Shown: positions 1 through 10,545 of the stretch, in pieces
Layout of the letters: each line of letters begins with the position of its first letter
How positions within the stretch are numbered: position 1 is the stretch's first letter
DNA from: Formicarius rufipectus
Taxonomy: Eukaryota; Chordata; Aves; Passeriformes; Formicariidae
DNA length: 64,000 nucleotides
Assembly: GCA_013399695.1 (NCBI GenBank)
Contig: VXAU01002079.1
Coordinates: 186,689-250,688, forward strand
Direction of reading: 5' to 3'
The notes under the pieces: generated by a model
Told to the model about the DNA's origin: nothing
What the model saw: only the letters and a program-made list of their open reading frames with translations
Databases searched by the model: none
Position numbers and translations under genes: made by a program

Positions 1-3000
1 CCTGCGTTCTGTCCTCCTCTGGTATTTTCAGTGGCCTTATGAGTTCCCAGCAGAGGCCTTCTGTAGCTGACACCGTGGAGATGAATGTTTTCTTCTAAAA
101 AAAAAAAATTATGTCCCAGCAGGACGTGCTGCTGCTGGTGAGGTTCTGTTTGAGACTTTCCAGTTGGGTCTAAGCAATCCTAAGTGTACTTGAGCCAAAT
201 ATGTTGCACAGCATCTTCCAGAGTGCTGCTTGTGGCTATTTTACCCAAAGTTCCATTGCAGTTTTGTTTCATTTTTTATTTTGGGAGGGGGGAAGGTGTT
301 GTTAGTGTTGCCATGTGATTAAAAGAAATAATAATAATAAAAATAATGAAAATAAAGCAATGCTCACATGCCCCACGACACGCTGCAAAACGAGAGTGAG
401 CTTTTGAGCTTGTGTTTTAAGGATTAGTGTGGCTACCACGTTTCCCCCAGACTGTAGTGTCACCTGGGCAGTTCATCTGCCACTTTGCGCAGTGGAACCA
501 ATTCCTGTGGATCATGATGGTGGCCAACCCTTTAGTGAATTTGGATTCACATCCCCTGCACGTGGTGAGCGGTGGGACATGGTGTCCCTGCTAGGACATA
601 GGAAAGCTGCCTGTCTCCTGAACTTAGCCTTTACTTACTGTGATTGTAAGTTGTATTAACATCTCTGTACCTCGTTCTCCTGGCAGCAGGAGGGGAGTAG
701 TGTATTTTTATTAAGTTAGGTGCTTTGAAAGACCTCTATTTTTTTATATCATCCAATGAATTGTCATAGGTTAGTCTGCGATTCTGGTGATCAGGCACTC
801 TTTTGGGAGGAAAGAACTTTGAAAAGAGCTTGGGAGAAGTCACAGTGCAGAATCTAAATATAATCCTAAGGTCTGGATGCAGCACTGCTGTCAGGAGGAT
901 TAATAGAATCTTAGATGGGGATATTTAATGTAGATTTTGCCTCTTTACTGGGTATGGATTCTTTCTGATTTGGTGTGTTCATATGTGAGCAATTCAAAGA
1001 AGGAGGATGAACTAGAGACCTCAGGAAAGACTAGTGATCTCTTTCAAGGACATGCCTGTGATGGGAGCAGAAGTTCTTCATTTCCCTCTTGGGAGAAGGA
1101 TAATGGTTGATTTGGTTGGGCTGTAAGTGCTCCATGACACAAAGCTGGCAGCCTCCAGATCTGGTGTTGGAAAGCAGAAACTGAACAAATCCATGCTTTT
1201 GGGGGTCAACAGGATGAGGAGTTGGGTTGTTTTTTTCCTTTGCTGACAGTTGTCTGAACAAGTTTCTTTTCAAAAAACTTTCTGTTCAAAACCAATTAAT
1301 TTGGAGAGGTCTGCAGTATGTGCTTTGGCGAATGTCAGACCAGGTGATTGCAGGAAAGACTAAAGACTGGTAATGAAGGACAGGAAGATTACCAGGGATT
1401 ACAAATTTATGTAAAATACTGATTAATATTAATACTAATTAATAATTTTGTGTCAAGGGACCTGTTAATTCCTGAAGATCCCCCAAACTGATGTCAGTCT
1501 GAGGATGCAGCCAGGATCACCAAGGCACTGGGCATTTCTGACCTTAACTAAAGTGGGAATAATAGCAGCTTCTCCACCACAAAAATCCCTGGGTTTAATC
1601 CTTTTGGATCGCTCTCCCTGTGAACCCCAGGGCCCTGTAAGAGAGCAAGGGGAACCCCAGTGCTGGGTCACTTGTAGACCCTGATAGATAAGCACTATAT
1701 GAATCTCAGGCAGAAATTAATTGATTTAATGAAATAACTTAGTCAAATCACTCGGGTTTCCCACTCCCCCTTCTTGAGAGGGGTGAGGCAACACACCTGG
1801 ATGTACCTGTTTACACGGTTCCTATGTTAGCACCCAGCCAAAACCCCCAAATCAGCACCCTGGCCACCTTCAGACTCACTCTGCATTAGCTCCCTGAGCA
1901 GAGCACAATGAGGATGATTGTGTTTCCTTTTAGATTTGCTCCTAAAAATCATTTCTTTATAGCAGGGTATAATTTGGGTACAAGGAACCAAACAAGTGGC
2001 AGTTCTCTAGTGAGAGTGAAGCTTCCTCGTGGAAACCAGTCTGTGGTACAAAGTTGGGATGTATTCCTAGTGCAGATGGAAAGCAGGTAGAAAATCAGGT
2101 TTCCCTAAATTTCTTAGTTCTCTGCTGGAGTGAGCTCTGTTCAAAAGATCACTGACCCTATGGAGATAAACCACTGTGTTGTACAACCTCCCTGTACTTG
2201 AAGGTGAAATTGGTGTTCTAGTGACTGTTCCCTGCTGCAGGGTGTTTCAACTGAGATGATTGATACCTAAAAACTGTGGCTGTTCATCAGGGCTTGAAAC
2301 ATTTTACGTGTTTTTTAATATATTGTATGTGGCAGTGTAAGCCATCAGTTTGTGTGACACTTCGGCTTTCTTCTGGAATCACTGCTGTTGAAAAGAAGTC
2401 AAGTTGATCTCAAAGGCTGTTTATTGGACTCATTTGTAAGTATCTTTAAATCATGCCCATCAGCAGATTGATCAAGTTGGGTGGGTGTTTCCTGACCCTT
2501 CGTTGGGGACAGAATTCCTGGGGGGTCCCAGCCAGCTGGGTGTGTGTCCATGGACAGCATCCAACCCCCCTGGTTATTCCTCTTCCAGCACAGCTGCAGA
2601 AGGTTCATTTTCCACTACTACTCCTGTCCCAAACCCATCCAGAGTCTCCTGCCGTGCCCAGTTGTTCACCACTTCACTTTACAGGTTTTGTCTCTTTGAT
2701 GGTACCATTAACATAGTTTTTTAATTTCACAGCATTGCAATACAGTGCCATTTTGCAATTTCTTTGCGTTGTACTTGAAAATAAGTTGAATTGCAGACTA
2801 TTTAAAACTGCTTTCCTGCGCTTCCAGTAGCAGTGAGAGCTTACCTTACGTGAAGCCTTTATGTAAAAATATATTTTGTAACAACCTCATTAGATCTTTA
2901 ACAAAACCAAGATTTGTATTAGCTTTGTATAAATGTTTGTGGCTTACAATTTTATATGTTGTTTAACTTTTTATAAACTTTCCAGGGACTACTTTTTATT

Positions 3001-3039
3001 GTAAATTTTTTTTCCTCCTTGCTTTAGTTTAAGATTGGC

Positions 3040-3045
3040 AATAAA
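3040..3045 (+). terminator. Candidate poly(A) signal (AATAAA)
   Basis: Canonical hexamer in an AT-rich context at the end of the putative upstream 3' UTR. It is the proximal of two signals 180 bp apart. Confidence 0.4.
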
Positions 3046-3220
3046 TTATTTCTAAAGGGGGTCTTAGAAGAAAAAGCATCGCTTCCTTTTTATAAAACGG
3101 TTAAATTGATTCATAGTTTAAAACCTTACACTTGCTTGTACATTGCTCTGTACATACTCTCCAAAAGTGTTGCCTTTCAGCTATTAATATTTGCCTTGTG
3201 TACAAAAATTACTGACGATG

Positions 3221-3226
3221 AATAAA
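3221..3226 (+). terminator. Candidate poly(A) signal (AATAAA), distal
   Basis: Canonical hexamer followed within 30 nt by a T/G-containing stretch. Beyond it the base composition changes from AT-rich to mixed, which fits the end of a transcript. Confidence 0.45.
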
Positions 3227-3837
3227 CGTATACAGCCTCATGTTGGCGTGAGGAAATCATCTTTTCAGATTCATAGGAGTGGAGGCAGCCAGCTGACTTT
3301 TCCTGCTGCTTGGGAAAGGCCAGCTGGTTTGCTCCTGCCACATCTTGTGTTTCAAATGAAATATGTAACAGACTCAGGCAAATTCTCTGCTCAGAGGGCT
3401 CCTCCAGGTTCTGCTCGGCCTGACTTTCTCCCCAACAGGGAGGCACCAGGAAAATGCTGACTTGCATCTGACAGTTTGGTGCTCAGTATTTAAAATATTG
3501 ATGGCACTTGGGTGTGCTCTGCGACAAGCCTCTAGGAATTATGGATTTGGGGATTGCAGAGTTGATTTCCTTAGTTTTTTTAAGCTCTTCTCCAACTAAG
3601 CCAACCTCTGCCTCCTGGAGAAATGGGTCACTGGCTGCAATAGGAGGCAGTATTTTGCAGCAAAACATTGATTTCTCCTTGTCAGCTTTTATAGGCCCGA
3701 GATGCTTTGTTTTCCACAGCAGCCCTCGGATTTGGCTGGTGTGCTGTGGCCATAAATCCCTGGAAATGCTCAGCCCGTGTCATCCTTATTTGTAGTTAGT
3801 GCTCAGCATTAGCACTTGCTCTGCTCACGGGGCGACA

Positions 3838-3935
3838 GGAGCTGGGGGAGTTCTCAGGGGTGGGAATAGAACTGGGGAAGTTCTCAAGGGTGGGAATGGA
3901 GCTGGGGGAGTTCTCCAGGGTGGGAAAGGTGCTGG
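3838..3935. repeat. Short tandem repeat, ~30-bp unit, three copies
   Basis: Three successive units of the form GCTGGGGGAGTTCTCAGGGG followed by TGGGAATRGA, differing by a few substitutions. It is a small GC-rich minisatellite and produces the short glycine-rich open frames seen here. Confidence 0.75.
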
Positions 3936-4417
3936 GGGTGGGTCAGAACCCGCCCGCTCTCCTGGCCCTCCCCGGCATCGTGGGGAGCAGAGAGCCGTGG
4001 GAAGGAGCCACCTCTGCTCGCTCAGGTGAGGCAAAAACCTGCCACGTCCCTGGAACTTAAACCAGCTCCACGGTGCACTTTGGTTTCCAGGTGTCCTGCC
4101 TGTCCTTGGGGAGCTGTCTCTGAGGAATCACTGCATGGTCTCTTGATGGCTTTTTTGTGCTGGAACAGTCACACCAGCTGAGCACTGTTGGTGACGTCGC
4201 TTTGGCTTTGAAATCAAATCTTTTCAGCTTTGGTTTTGTTTTTTGTTTTTTCTTTTACTGTATCCTGTTTCCTGAGATGCCATTAGCCACCTGAGAAGTG
4301 AAACTAAAGCCATCCAGAACTGAACAGGTCACGTTTGTTGGGTTTTTCATCCAAATGAAACAAGCGTAATTGCACCACTTCAACTTGGGCTTCTAGTTAA
4401 GCTCCTGTTGAGTAAAG

Positions 4418-4525
4418 CTCTGAGCAGCCTGGGCTAGTGGGAGATGTCCCTTGTGTGTGGCAGGGGGTTGACACTGGATGAACTTTAGGGTCCCTTCCAA
4501 TCCAAACCATTCCATGATTCTCTGG
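4418..4525 (+). mobile_element. CR1 LINE fragment (3' end)
   Basis: Matches the familiar CR1 3'-end wording: a stretch like 'gagcagcctgggctagtggg', then 'gcagggggttg', then 'gggtcccttccaatccaaac' and a terminal ATTC/ATGATTCT motif. Strongly 5'-truncated, as most avian CR1 copies are. No ORF survives. Confidence 0.8.
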
Positions 4526-5959
4526 TGATGATTCAGAAACAGGTTCATGGTGTTGGACCATCCAGCAGTACCTCATAGGCTCTGATAACTTCAAGACACT
4601 GATGTGCTGAGGGCTGAAGTGATGGGAAGAGCTGAAGTGGGAAAGAACATGTTCCAGGATTGGTGTGAGCAAGTGGAGTTTCTTCAGGTTTGCAACTCCT
4701 TTGATTTAAAAAAACACCTCGTTGCATGTTCTGGATGTAGGTGGGGTGTTGAAGCCTCTTCCTTCCTGTTAAAGTAACTTGGTGATTACACAATAACTGA
4801 CAGGAATGAGCAAAAATGGAGTTGGGGCTGTGCCCCAAGTGTCCCTGGCTGCCCTGGTGGCAGCAGGAACTGGTTCTGGAGCCAACCTTAGTCCTGTTCT
4901 GAGAGGAGCTGACCACTGAGCTGTGCAGCAGCTGAGGGAGAAGATCTGAGGAGCCAGGCAAGCAGAACCTGGGGATCCCAGCTGGAGAGGGGACAGGAAT
5001 CTGCACTGGCCCAGACCCTGCTGGGTTTTCCCTCTAAGGCAAGAAAGGTGATGGCATTGTTCTGGTAGCTAATCCACTGATCAGTTGTGTCTTCCACACA
5101 AGCTGAGAGGTTTTTCACTGCGTGTGAATGGGAATTATGGATTAAATTAATAAGAAGGATCCAGATATTCCAAGTCCTACAAGGTTCTGCAATATTACAT
5201 TTGTGCCTGACTTCAGATTCTCCTGGCTTTCCTTTCTCTGCTCCCTTCCCTTGTGTGTTTATGCCCCCGAGGGACAAGACACCGGTTCCTGCTGGGTTGC
5301 AGCTGCCCCAGCAGGAGCTTTCTGGGCTCGAAGGTTCCTGCTCGCTGTCACTCCTACGAGAAGCTCCTGGAAGTTGGGAGCCATCCCTGGTGCGGGCTGT
5401 GAGATGCCCCGAGGCAGAGCCCATCCCCAGCCCCACTCCGGAGGGGCAGAGGGGAGCTGAGGACCGCGAACATCCCGGCTGAGACGCGCAGGGAGAGGGA
5501 CGCGCTGCCTGTGCCTCGGCTCATTGCTGAGCTCCGGAGCTGACACAGCTGCGTTTGGGGCAGGCTGCTGCCAGCAGGGCTCTGCCAGCTCCACGGGGAG
5601 GGGGATGTGGGCAGCCCGAGTCCTCCCGAGCTCTGTTTGCAGGGGCAGGGAGAGCTCCGAGCAGCCGCGGGGTAAGGCAGGGACACGTTTGTCGGCACAT
5701 CCAGTGAGTGAATAAATCCCGTTTCTCTGCCTGGATGGTTGGAAGTGTGGTGAACGCGGTGAGATGCTGCTGATCGGTGCAGACTGGTTTTTACTAATTT
5801 AGGGCTTGCAGGGCAGGAGGAAGCACAGGACCCCAGGGGTATCCAAAGGGAGTCTTTCCCACTCCCAGTATTCAGTGTAGCAGATCTTGCCTGTATGAAA
5901 GATGCTGACTCCCTTCCCAAGGTTCTGCCCATGGCCAGGCAGCACAGCTTGGAGCCCAA

Positions 5960-6205
5960 ATCCCTGCCTGATGGCCGAGGGAACGGCCTGGAGCTGTGTC
6001 AGGGCAGGGTTAGGCTGGATCTCAGGAGAAGGTTCTTCCCCCAGAGGGAGGTGGGCACTGACCAGGCTCCCCAGGGCGGTGGGCACAGCCCCAAGGCTGC
6101 CAGAGCTCCAGGAAGGTTTGGATGATCCTCTGCGGCACAGGGAGTGACTCTTTGGGTTGGTCCTTGTGGGTCCCTTCCAACTCAGCATATCCTGTGATTC
6201 TCTTT
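5960..6205 (+). mobile_element. CR1 LINE fragment (3' end)
   Basis: Carries the CR1 segments 'ggttcttcccccagaggga', 'ctccccagggcggtgggcac', 'aaggtttggatgatcctctg' and 'gtcccttccaactcagcata', ending in TGTGATTCT. It belongs to the same subfamily as the minus-strand copies at 10297-10545 and 27910-28120. The 5' boundary is approximate. Confidence 0.75.
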
Positions 6206-7509
6206 CCAGTCCAGCAGCAGCCTGGGGTGGCTCTCAGCCAGGCTGCAGGTGCTGTCCTGTCCTCCCTGACACTGTGTGCAGCCTGGAAGACAGTCAGCAT
6301 CTCTGATGTAAAGACAGACACTCCATCAGATCCAAAGGGGAAGCAATAGTGGAAAAAGAGAAGAAGGACATCTATTTAAACATTCCTACTCCCCCAGATG
6401 GCCTTTACGCTGGCTAAGGAATGAGTGACTGTTTCCAAGCTGACCGTATACCATGTAAATAATGTCTGTGGGATGGCACCAGCTGTGAACAGCTCAGCCC
6501 CAGTGAGGAACTCACCTGCAGCACTCCCTGCACTGGGCTGTCCCGGCAGTGCCACAGGGAGGGGGTGGGATCAGCAGCCCCCACATGAGGTTCAGCTTGG
6601 AGCCTTCTGTGCACCCTCAGCACTTGTTTGTGGTTTTCAGCTTTTACTGAAAGAAAAAGCTGTATCTATAAATGATACAGATCTTCCTGGGGCTGCCTAG
6701 GCACAGGGTTTTGCATTTTTTCTATATGAGCTGGATTCTCTTATATTGATCCAAAATCTAATGGTGGGAGTAACTGTGAATTGATGGCTGTTTCCTACTG
6801 GAGCCTTCATTTTCACTGAAAAAAAAAAGGGAAGCAAACAAAAGAACTTATTAAATCAGCATTTTAAGAGGGTTATTAACATCAGGATTTGCAGGGGGGC
6901 AAGTTGAGCAAGGTTTCAACAGCACCAGCCTTCTTACATCATGTCTGGCATTTGCTAAAAATTGTCTAGAATTAAGGAGAAAACTTCCTCTTTTATTCCT
7001 GCAGATGAGCCCATGCAGACTTCCCTTTCCCCCTCTCCCATCCCCACTCAGGAAACTCGACGGGGAAAGGTGATGTTTCTCCTGTTATCCTCTGCTGTGC
7101 CCCACAAGCTGCCTGGGGAGGGGACAGCAGCCTCACAAGCCACTGCAGCTCTCCTTCCCTCTCTGCTCCCAAAGTCCCTCCCTGCAGATGGCATTGCATC
7201 TCTGCCCACAGCAGGAGACCTTTCTGCAGCTGCTCACCTCTAAAACTCAAGGTGAAATGATACTAAACACCTTTTTTTTTTTTATTTTTTGCCAGCATGT
7301 GGGAAAATCCTAAATGCTCCTCTGGTTTCCAGGGAAATGCTGGCTTTTGTTGCACTGCAGAAAAGCACTGCAGAGTCATCTCTGCTGTTCTCTGGGGATG
7401 CCACTGGGGAAAGGAGCATTTTTACTCCTGCAAACGTCATCAGCAAGTTCCCTTGTTCAGCTGAGTGACACCACTGAAAGGACAAAACTGGGGCCTTCCA
7501 GTGTGCAGA

Positions 7510-7790
7510 GAGCTGGCAAGAGAGAGAGAGGGAATGGCTTCAAAGTGACAGAGAGCAGGGTTAGAGGGGATGTTAGCAAGAAACTCTTCCCGGTAAGGGT
7601 GGGCAGGCCCTGGAACAGATTTCCCAGAGAAGCTGTGGCTGCCCCATCCCTGGAAGTGTCCAAGGCCAGGTTGGATGGGGCTTGGAGCAACCTGGGCTGG
7701 TGGAAGGTGTTCCTTCCCATGGCAGGGAGTTGGAATGAGGTGATCTTTCAGGTCCCTTCCAGCCCTGGCCATTCTGTGATTTCTCCCTTT
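7510..7790 (+). mobile_element. CR1 LINE fragment (3' end)
   Basis: Contains the typical series 'aagctgtggctgccccatcc', 'ccaaggccaggttggatggg', 'gcttggagcaacctgggct' and 'caggtcccttccag', ending near CATTCTGTGATTTC. Truncated and non-coding. The start is set where similarity to the CR1 consensus fades. Confidence 0.85.
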
Positions 7791-9319
7791 AGAAAGGCAA
7801 GCCCGGTTGCCAGAACCAGTAGGTTTGACACAAGGAGAGCATTCAGACATTTAACATTCAAATTAATTGCCAGAAGTAGCTCCTCTCTAAAAGGCTAGCA
7901 AGGTAAAGTGGTTTTTTTTCCCCCCTCTTCCCAGAAGCAGGAGAAGAATCTGAAAGGGTCTGGCCCCCAGCCGGCTGTTCTGCCTGAGCCAGGATTTCCA
8001 CTCTGAGCTTTCACCCGCCCTGTCGTTCTCCTGCAGCAAGACCAATGCCTGTGCTGATGCCAAGGAAAGGAGAACAGAGGAGGAAAACACAGGCTGACAC
8101 CTTCTCTCCCTGCTGTGGCTCTCCTGGGAGGTGGAGGTTGGTGATTCCCTGAGCAGCTGGAGCCTCTTGTCCCTCGGATGGGAGTTGCTGGCCACAGGTA
8201 GGGAATGTTAGCAACTTCAAGGGTCACCAGGAGGGAGAAGAAAGCCTCCAGAGCACAATCCTCAGCCTGGAGTGGTGTCCCAGGGAGGAGGGGTGAGTCA
8301 CTGGAGGACTGACCAGCCCAGCACTCGCAGATACTCCAGTGAAGCGAAACCCCCTCCGCCCCACACCTTTGTGCTCCACTTCCCTGATAAGGAAAGGCAG
8401 GGTGGTGTGAACGAGATAGTGCAGAGCACTTGAGAGCCCTGGCGGAAAGGTCTAGACTATCTTCTTGCTGAGGGTGGTTTACAAGGCCCCCCAGGACCCC
8501 TTTGTGAGAGGATTTCATCCCTCTCATCTCCATGTTTACTCTTTTAAGTCACAAGCCATTGCACATAAATAGCACCAGATCTTGGCAGTCGTGTGGGAGG
8601 TAACCCCACATACTTTACAGCTCCTTAAAAGCAAAAGAACAACAAAAAACCATCTAAAACTAAGCTAAAAACTAAATGTAATTTCCAGTTTCCATAGCTG
8701 GAGTTCTTTGGCTCACACAATTCTTTAGTACAGGCTGGATTTTTTCCTCCATCTTCTGGATTTCTGTTCGTGGAACACAAATGTCACCCCATCCTTATCT
8801 CCCAAACTGCTTGGGAAGAGCTCCTAATGCAATGCTTATGAAAAATACTTCAGAGCTGAATGTATTAGGAAGAGAATCAGCCAATCTTTGCTTGACTTAC
8901 CCAGCAAAATTATCCTCTGCACCCAGCTCTGTTTCAGCCCTGTTTCCAGTTTGATCAGGCCAAACTATCGTGGAGGAGCTGCAAGGTGGAGGGAGAACCA
9001 GGATCCATGTTCCCAGTCCTGTGCCTTGAGCTGAGCCCAGGATGGATTCCAGGAACATCTGAGCACTAAATATAACAGCCATGCTCGCTCAGCAGACACC
9101 AGGCTACAGGACAGATCACACTGCCCCGAGGGGGGTGTGAAACTCAGTCTCTCAGCCTCCCAGGAATTCCACGATCGCTCTTTTCCCTGGTTTACGTCTC
9201 TTTGAAATGCTTGAGAGAGTAATGAAATTATCAGGGGGAAAAATAGACCATTGATGTGTGGATATTTGAACCGTGGGCTTTACCCTTTCTCTGTCTCCCA
9301 GCAAGCCTCAGTCGTGCTT

Positions 9320-9560
9320 GTAAAAGTTTGTCCCCACCCCGTGTGTCCCTGTCCTGTGTGTCCCTGTCCCGTGTGTCCCCCTCCCATATGCTGTATGTCC
9401 CCGTCCAGGGTCTCTCCATTCCATGTGTCCCCATCCCGCGTGTCCCTACCCTGGATGTCCCTGTTCCACCTGTCCTTATCCCGTATGTCCCTATCCCATA
9501 TATCCGCGTATCCCGATCCCGCGTGTCGCTGTCCCGCGTGTCCCGCTGCAGTTCCCCGTG
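9320..9560. repeat. Pyrimidine-rich tandem repeat (TGTCCCYRTCCYG-type)
   Basis: About fifteen degenerate units built around 'tgtccctgtcccgtg' on the plus strand, running into a CpG-rich stretch and then the first assembly gap. The low-complexity open frames on both strands across this stretch and the gap are artefacts of the repeat. Confidence 0.7.
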
Positions 9561-9631
9561 GGACCGGCAGGCGGCGCGCGCGGGCCGCGCAGCTGGAGCG
9601 GTGCTGGGGGAGTTGGGGGGGGACAGAGAGG

Positions 9632-10188
9632 NNNNNNNNNNNNNNNNNNNNNNNNNNNNNNNNNNNNNNNNNNNNNNNNNNNNNNNNNNNNNNNNNNNNN
9701 NNNNNNNNNNNNNNNNNNNNNNNNNNNNNNNNNNNNNNNNNNNNNNNNNNNNNNNNNNNNNNNNNNNNNNNNNNNNNNNNNNNNNNNNNNNNNNNNNNNN
9801 NNNNNNNNNNNNNNNNNNNNNNNNNNNNNNNNNNNNNNNNNNNNNNNNNNNNNNNNNNNNNNNNNNNNNNNNNNNNNNNNNNNNNNNNNNNNNNNNNNNN
9901 NNNNNNNNNNNNNNNNNNNNNNNNNNNNNNNNNNNNNNNNNNNNNNNNNNNNNNNNNNNNNNNNNNNNNNNNNNNNNNNNNNNNNNNNNNNNNNNNNNNN
10001 NNNNNNNNNNNNNNNNNNNNNNNNNNNNNNNNNNNNNNNNNNNNNNNNNNNNNNNNNNNNNNNNNNNNNNNNNNNNNNNNNNNNNNNNNNNNNNNNNNNN
10101 NNNNNNNNNNNNNNNNNNNNNNNNNNNNNNNNNNNNNNNNNNNNNNNNNNNNNNNNNNNNNNNNNNNNNNNNNNNNNNNNNNNNNNNN
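9632..10188. other. Assembly gap (557 N)
   Basis: Run of N. Both flanks carry the same 'ggggacagagagg'-type repeat, so the gap probably lies inside a tandem array and its true length is unknown. Confidence 0.99.
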
Positions 10189-10296
10189 GGACTGAGAGGA
10201 GGGATAGAGAGGGGACAGAGAGGGAACAGAGGGGGGACACGGGGCCAACATGGGGGGAGACAGAGGTGGGGACATGGAAGGGACAGAGAGGGGACA
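10189..10296. repeat. GGGACAGAGAGG-type tandem repeat at the right gap edge
   Basis: Purine-rich units of roughly 10-13 bp (GGGACAGAGAGG and variants) continue from the gap until the CR1 fragment begins. They are the same units that end the left flank near 9620-9631. Confidence 0.65.
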
Positions 10297-10545
10297 GAGA
10301 ATATCCTGAGTTGGAAGGGACTCACAAGGACTATCCAGTCCAACCCCTGGCCCTGCACAGGACCATCCCCAGGAGTCACACCCTGTGCCCCACAGCATCA
10401 TCCAAACCCTCCTGGAGCTGTGGCAGCCTTAGGGCTGTGCCCACTGCCCTGGGGAGCCTGGGCAGTGCCCACCACCCTCTGGGGGAAGAATCTTTCCTAA
10501 TACCCAACCTGACCCTAAGCTGCCCTGACCCAGCAAGCTGCAGAT
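10297..10545 (-). mobile_element. CR1 LINE fragment (3' end), minus orientation
   Basis: Begins on the plus strand with 'atatcctgagttggaaggg' and runs through 'ccctggggagcctgggcagt' and 'ccctctgggggaagaa', the reverse complement of the CR1 3' end. Same subfamily as the copy at 5960-6205. Confidence 0.85.

Larger units (their letters stand above)
1..3245 (+). other. Probable 3' UTR of an unidentified upstream gene
   Basis: AT-rich sequence without convincing coding potential that ends in two plus-strand AATAAA hexamers (3040-3045 and 3221-3226). The last kilobase is rich in T and A runs, as avian 3' UTRs often are. A frame is open from position 3 to a TAA at 96-98 (about 31 codons), which could be the tail of a terminal coding exon, but such a run is expected by chance. 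In mammals AMZ2 lies on this side of SLC16A6 in plus orientation, so it is a candidate, but nothing in the sequence proves it. Confidence 0.4.
3246..9300. other. Intergenic interval, no gene recognised
   Basis: Contains three CR1 3'-end fragments (about 4418-4525, 5960-6205 and 7510-7790) and a three-copy ~30-bp tandem repeat near 3838-3935. Open frames here are short, differ between strands and do not resemble a known protein. I see no splice-bounded conserved exon. Confidence 0.5.
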
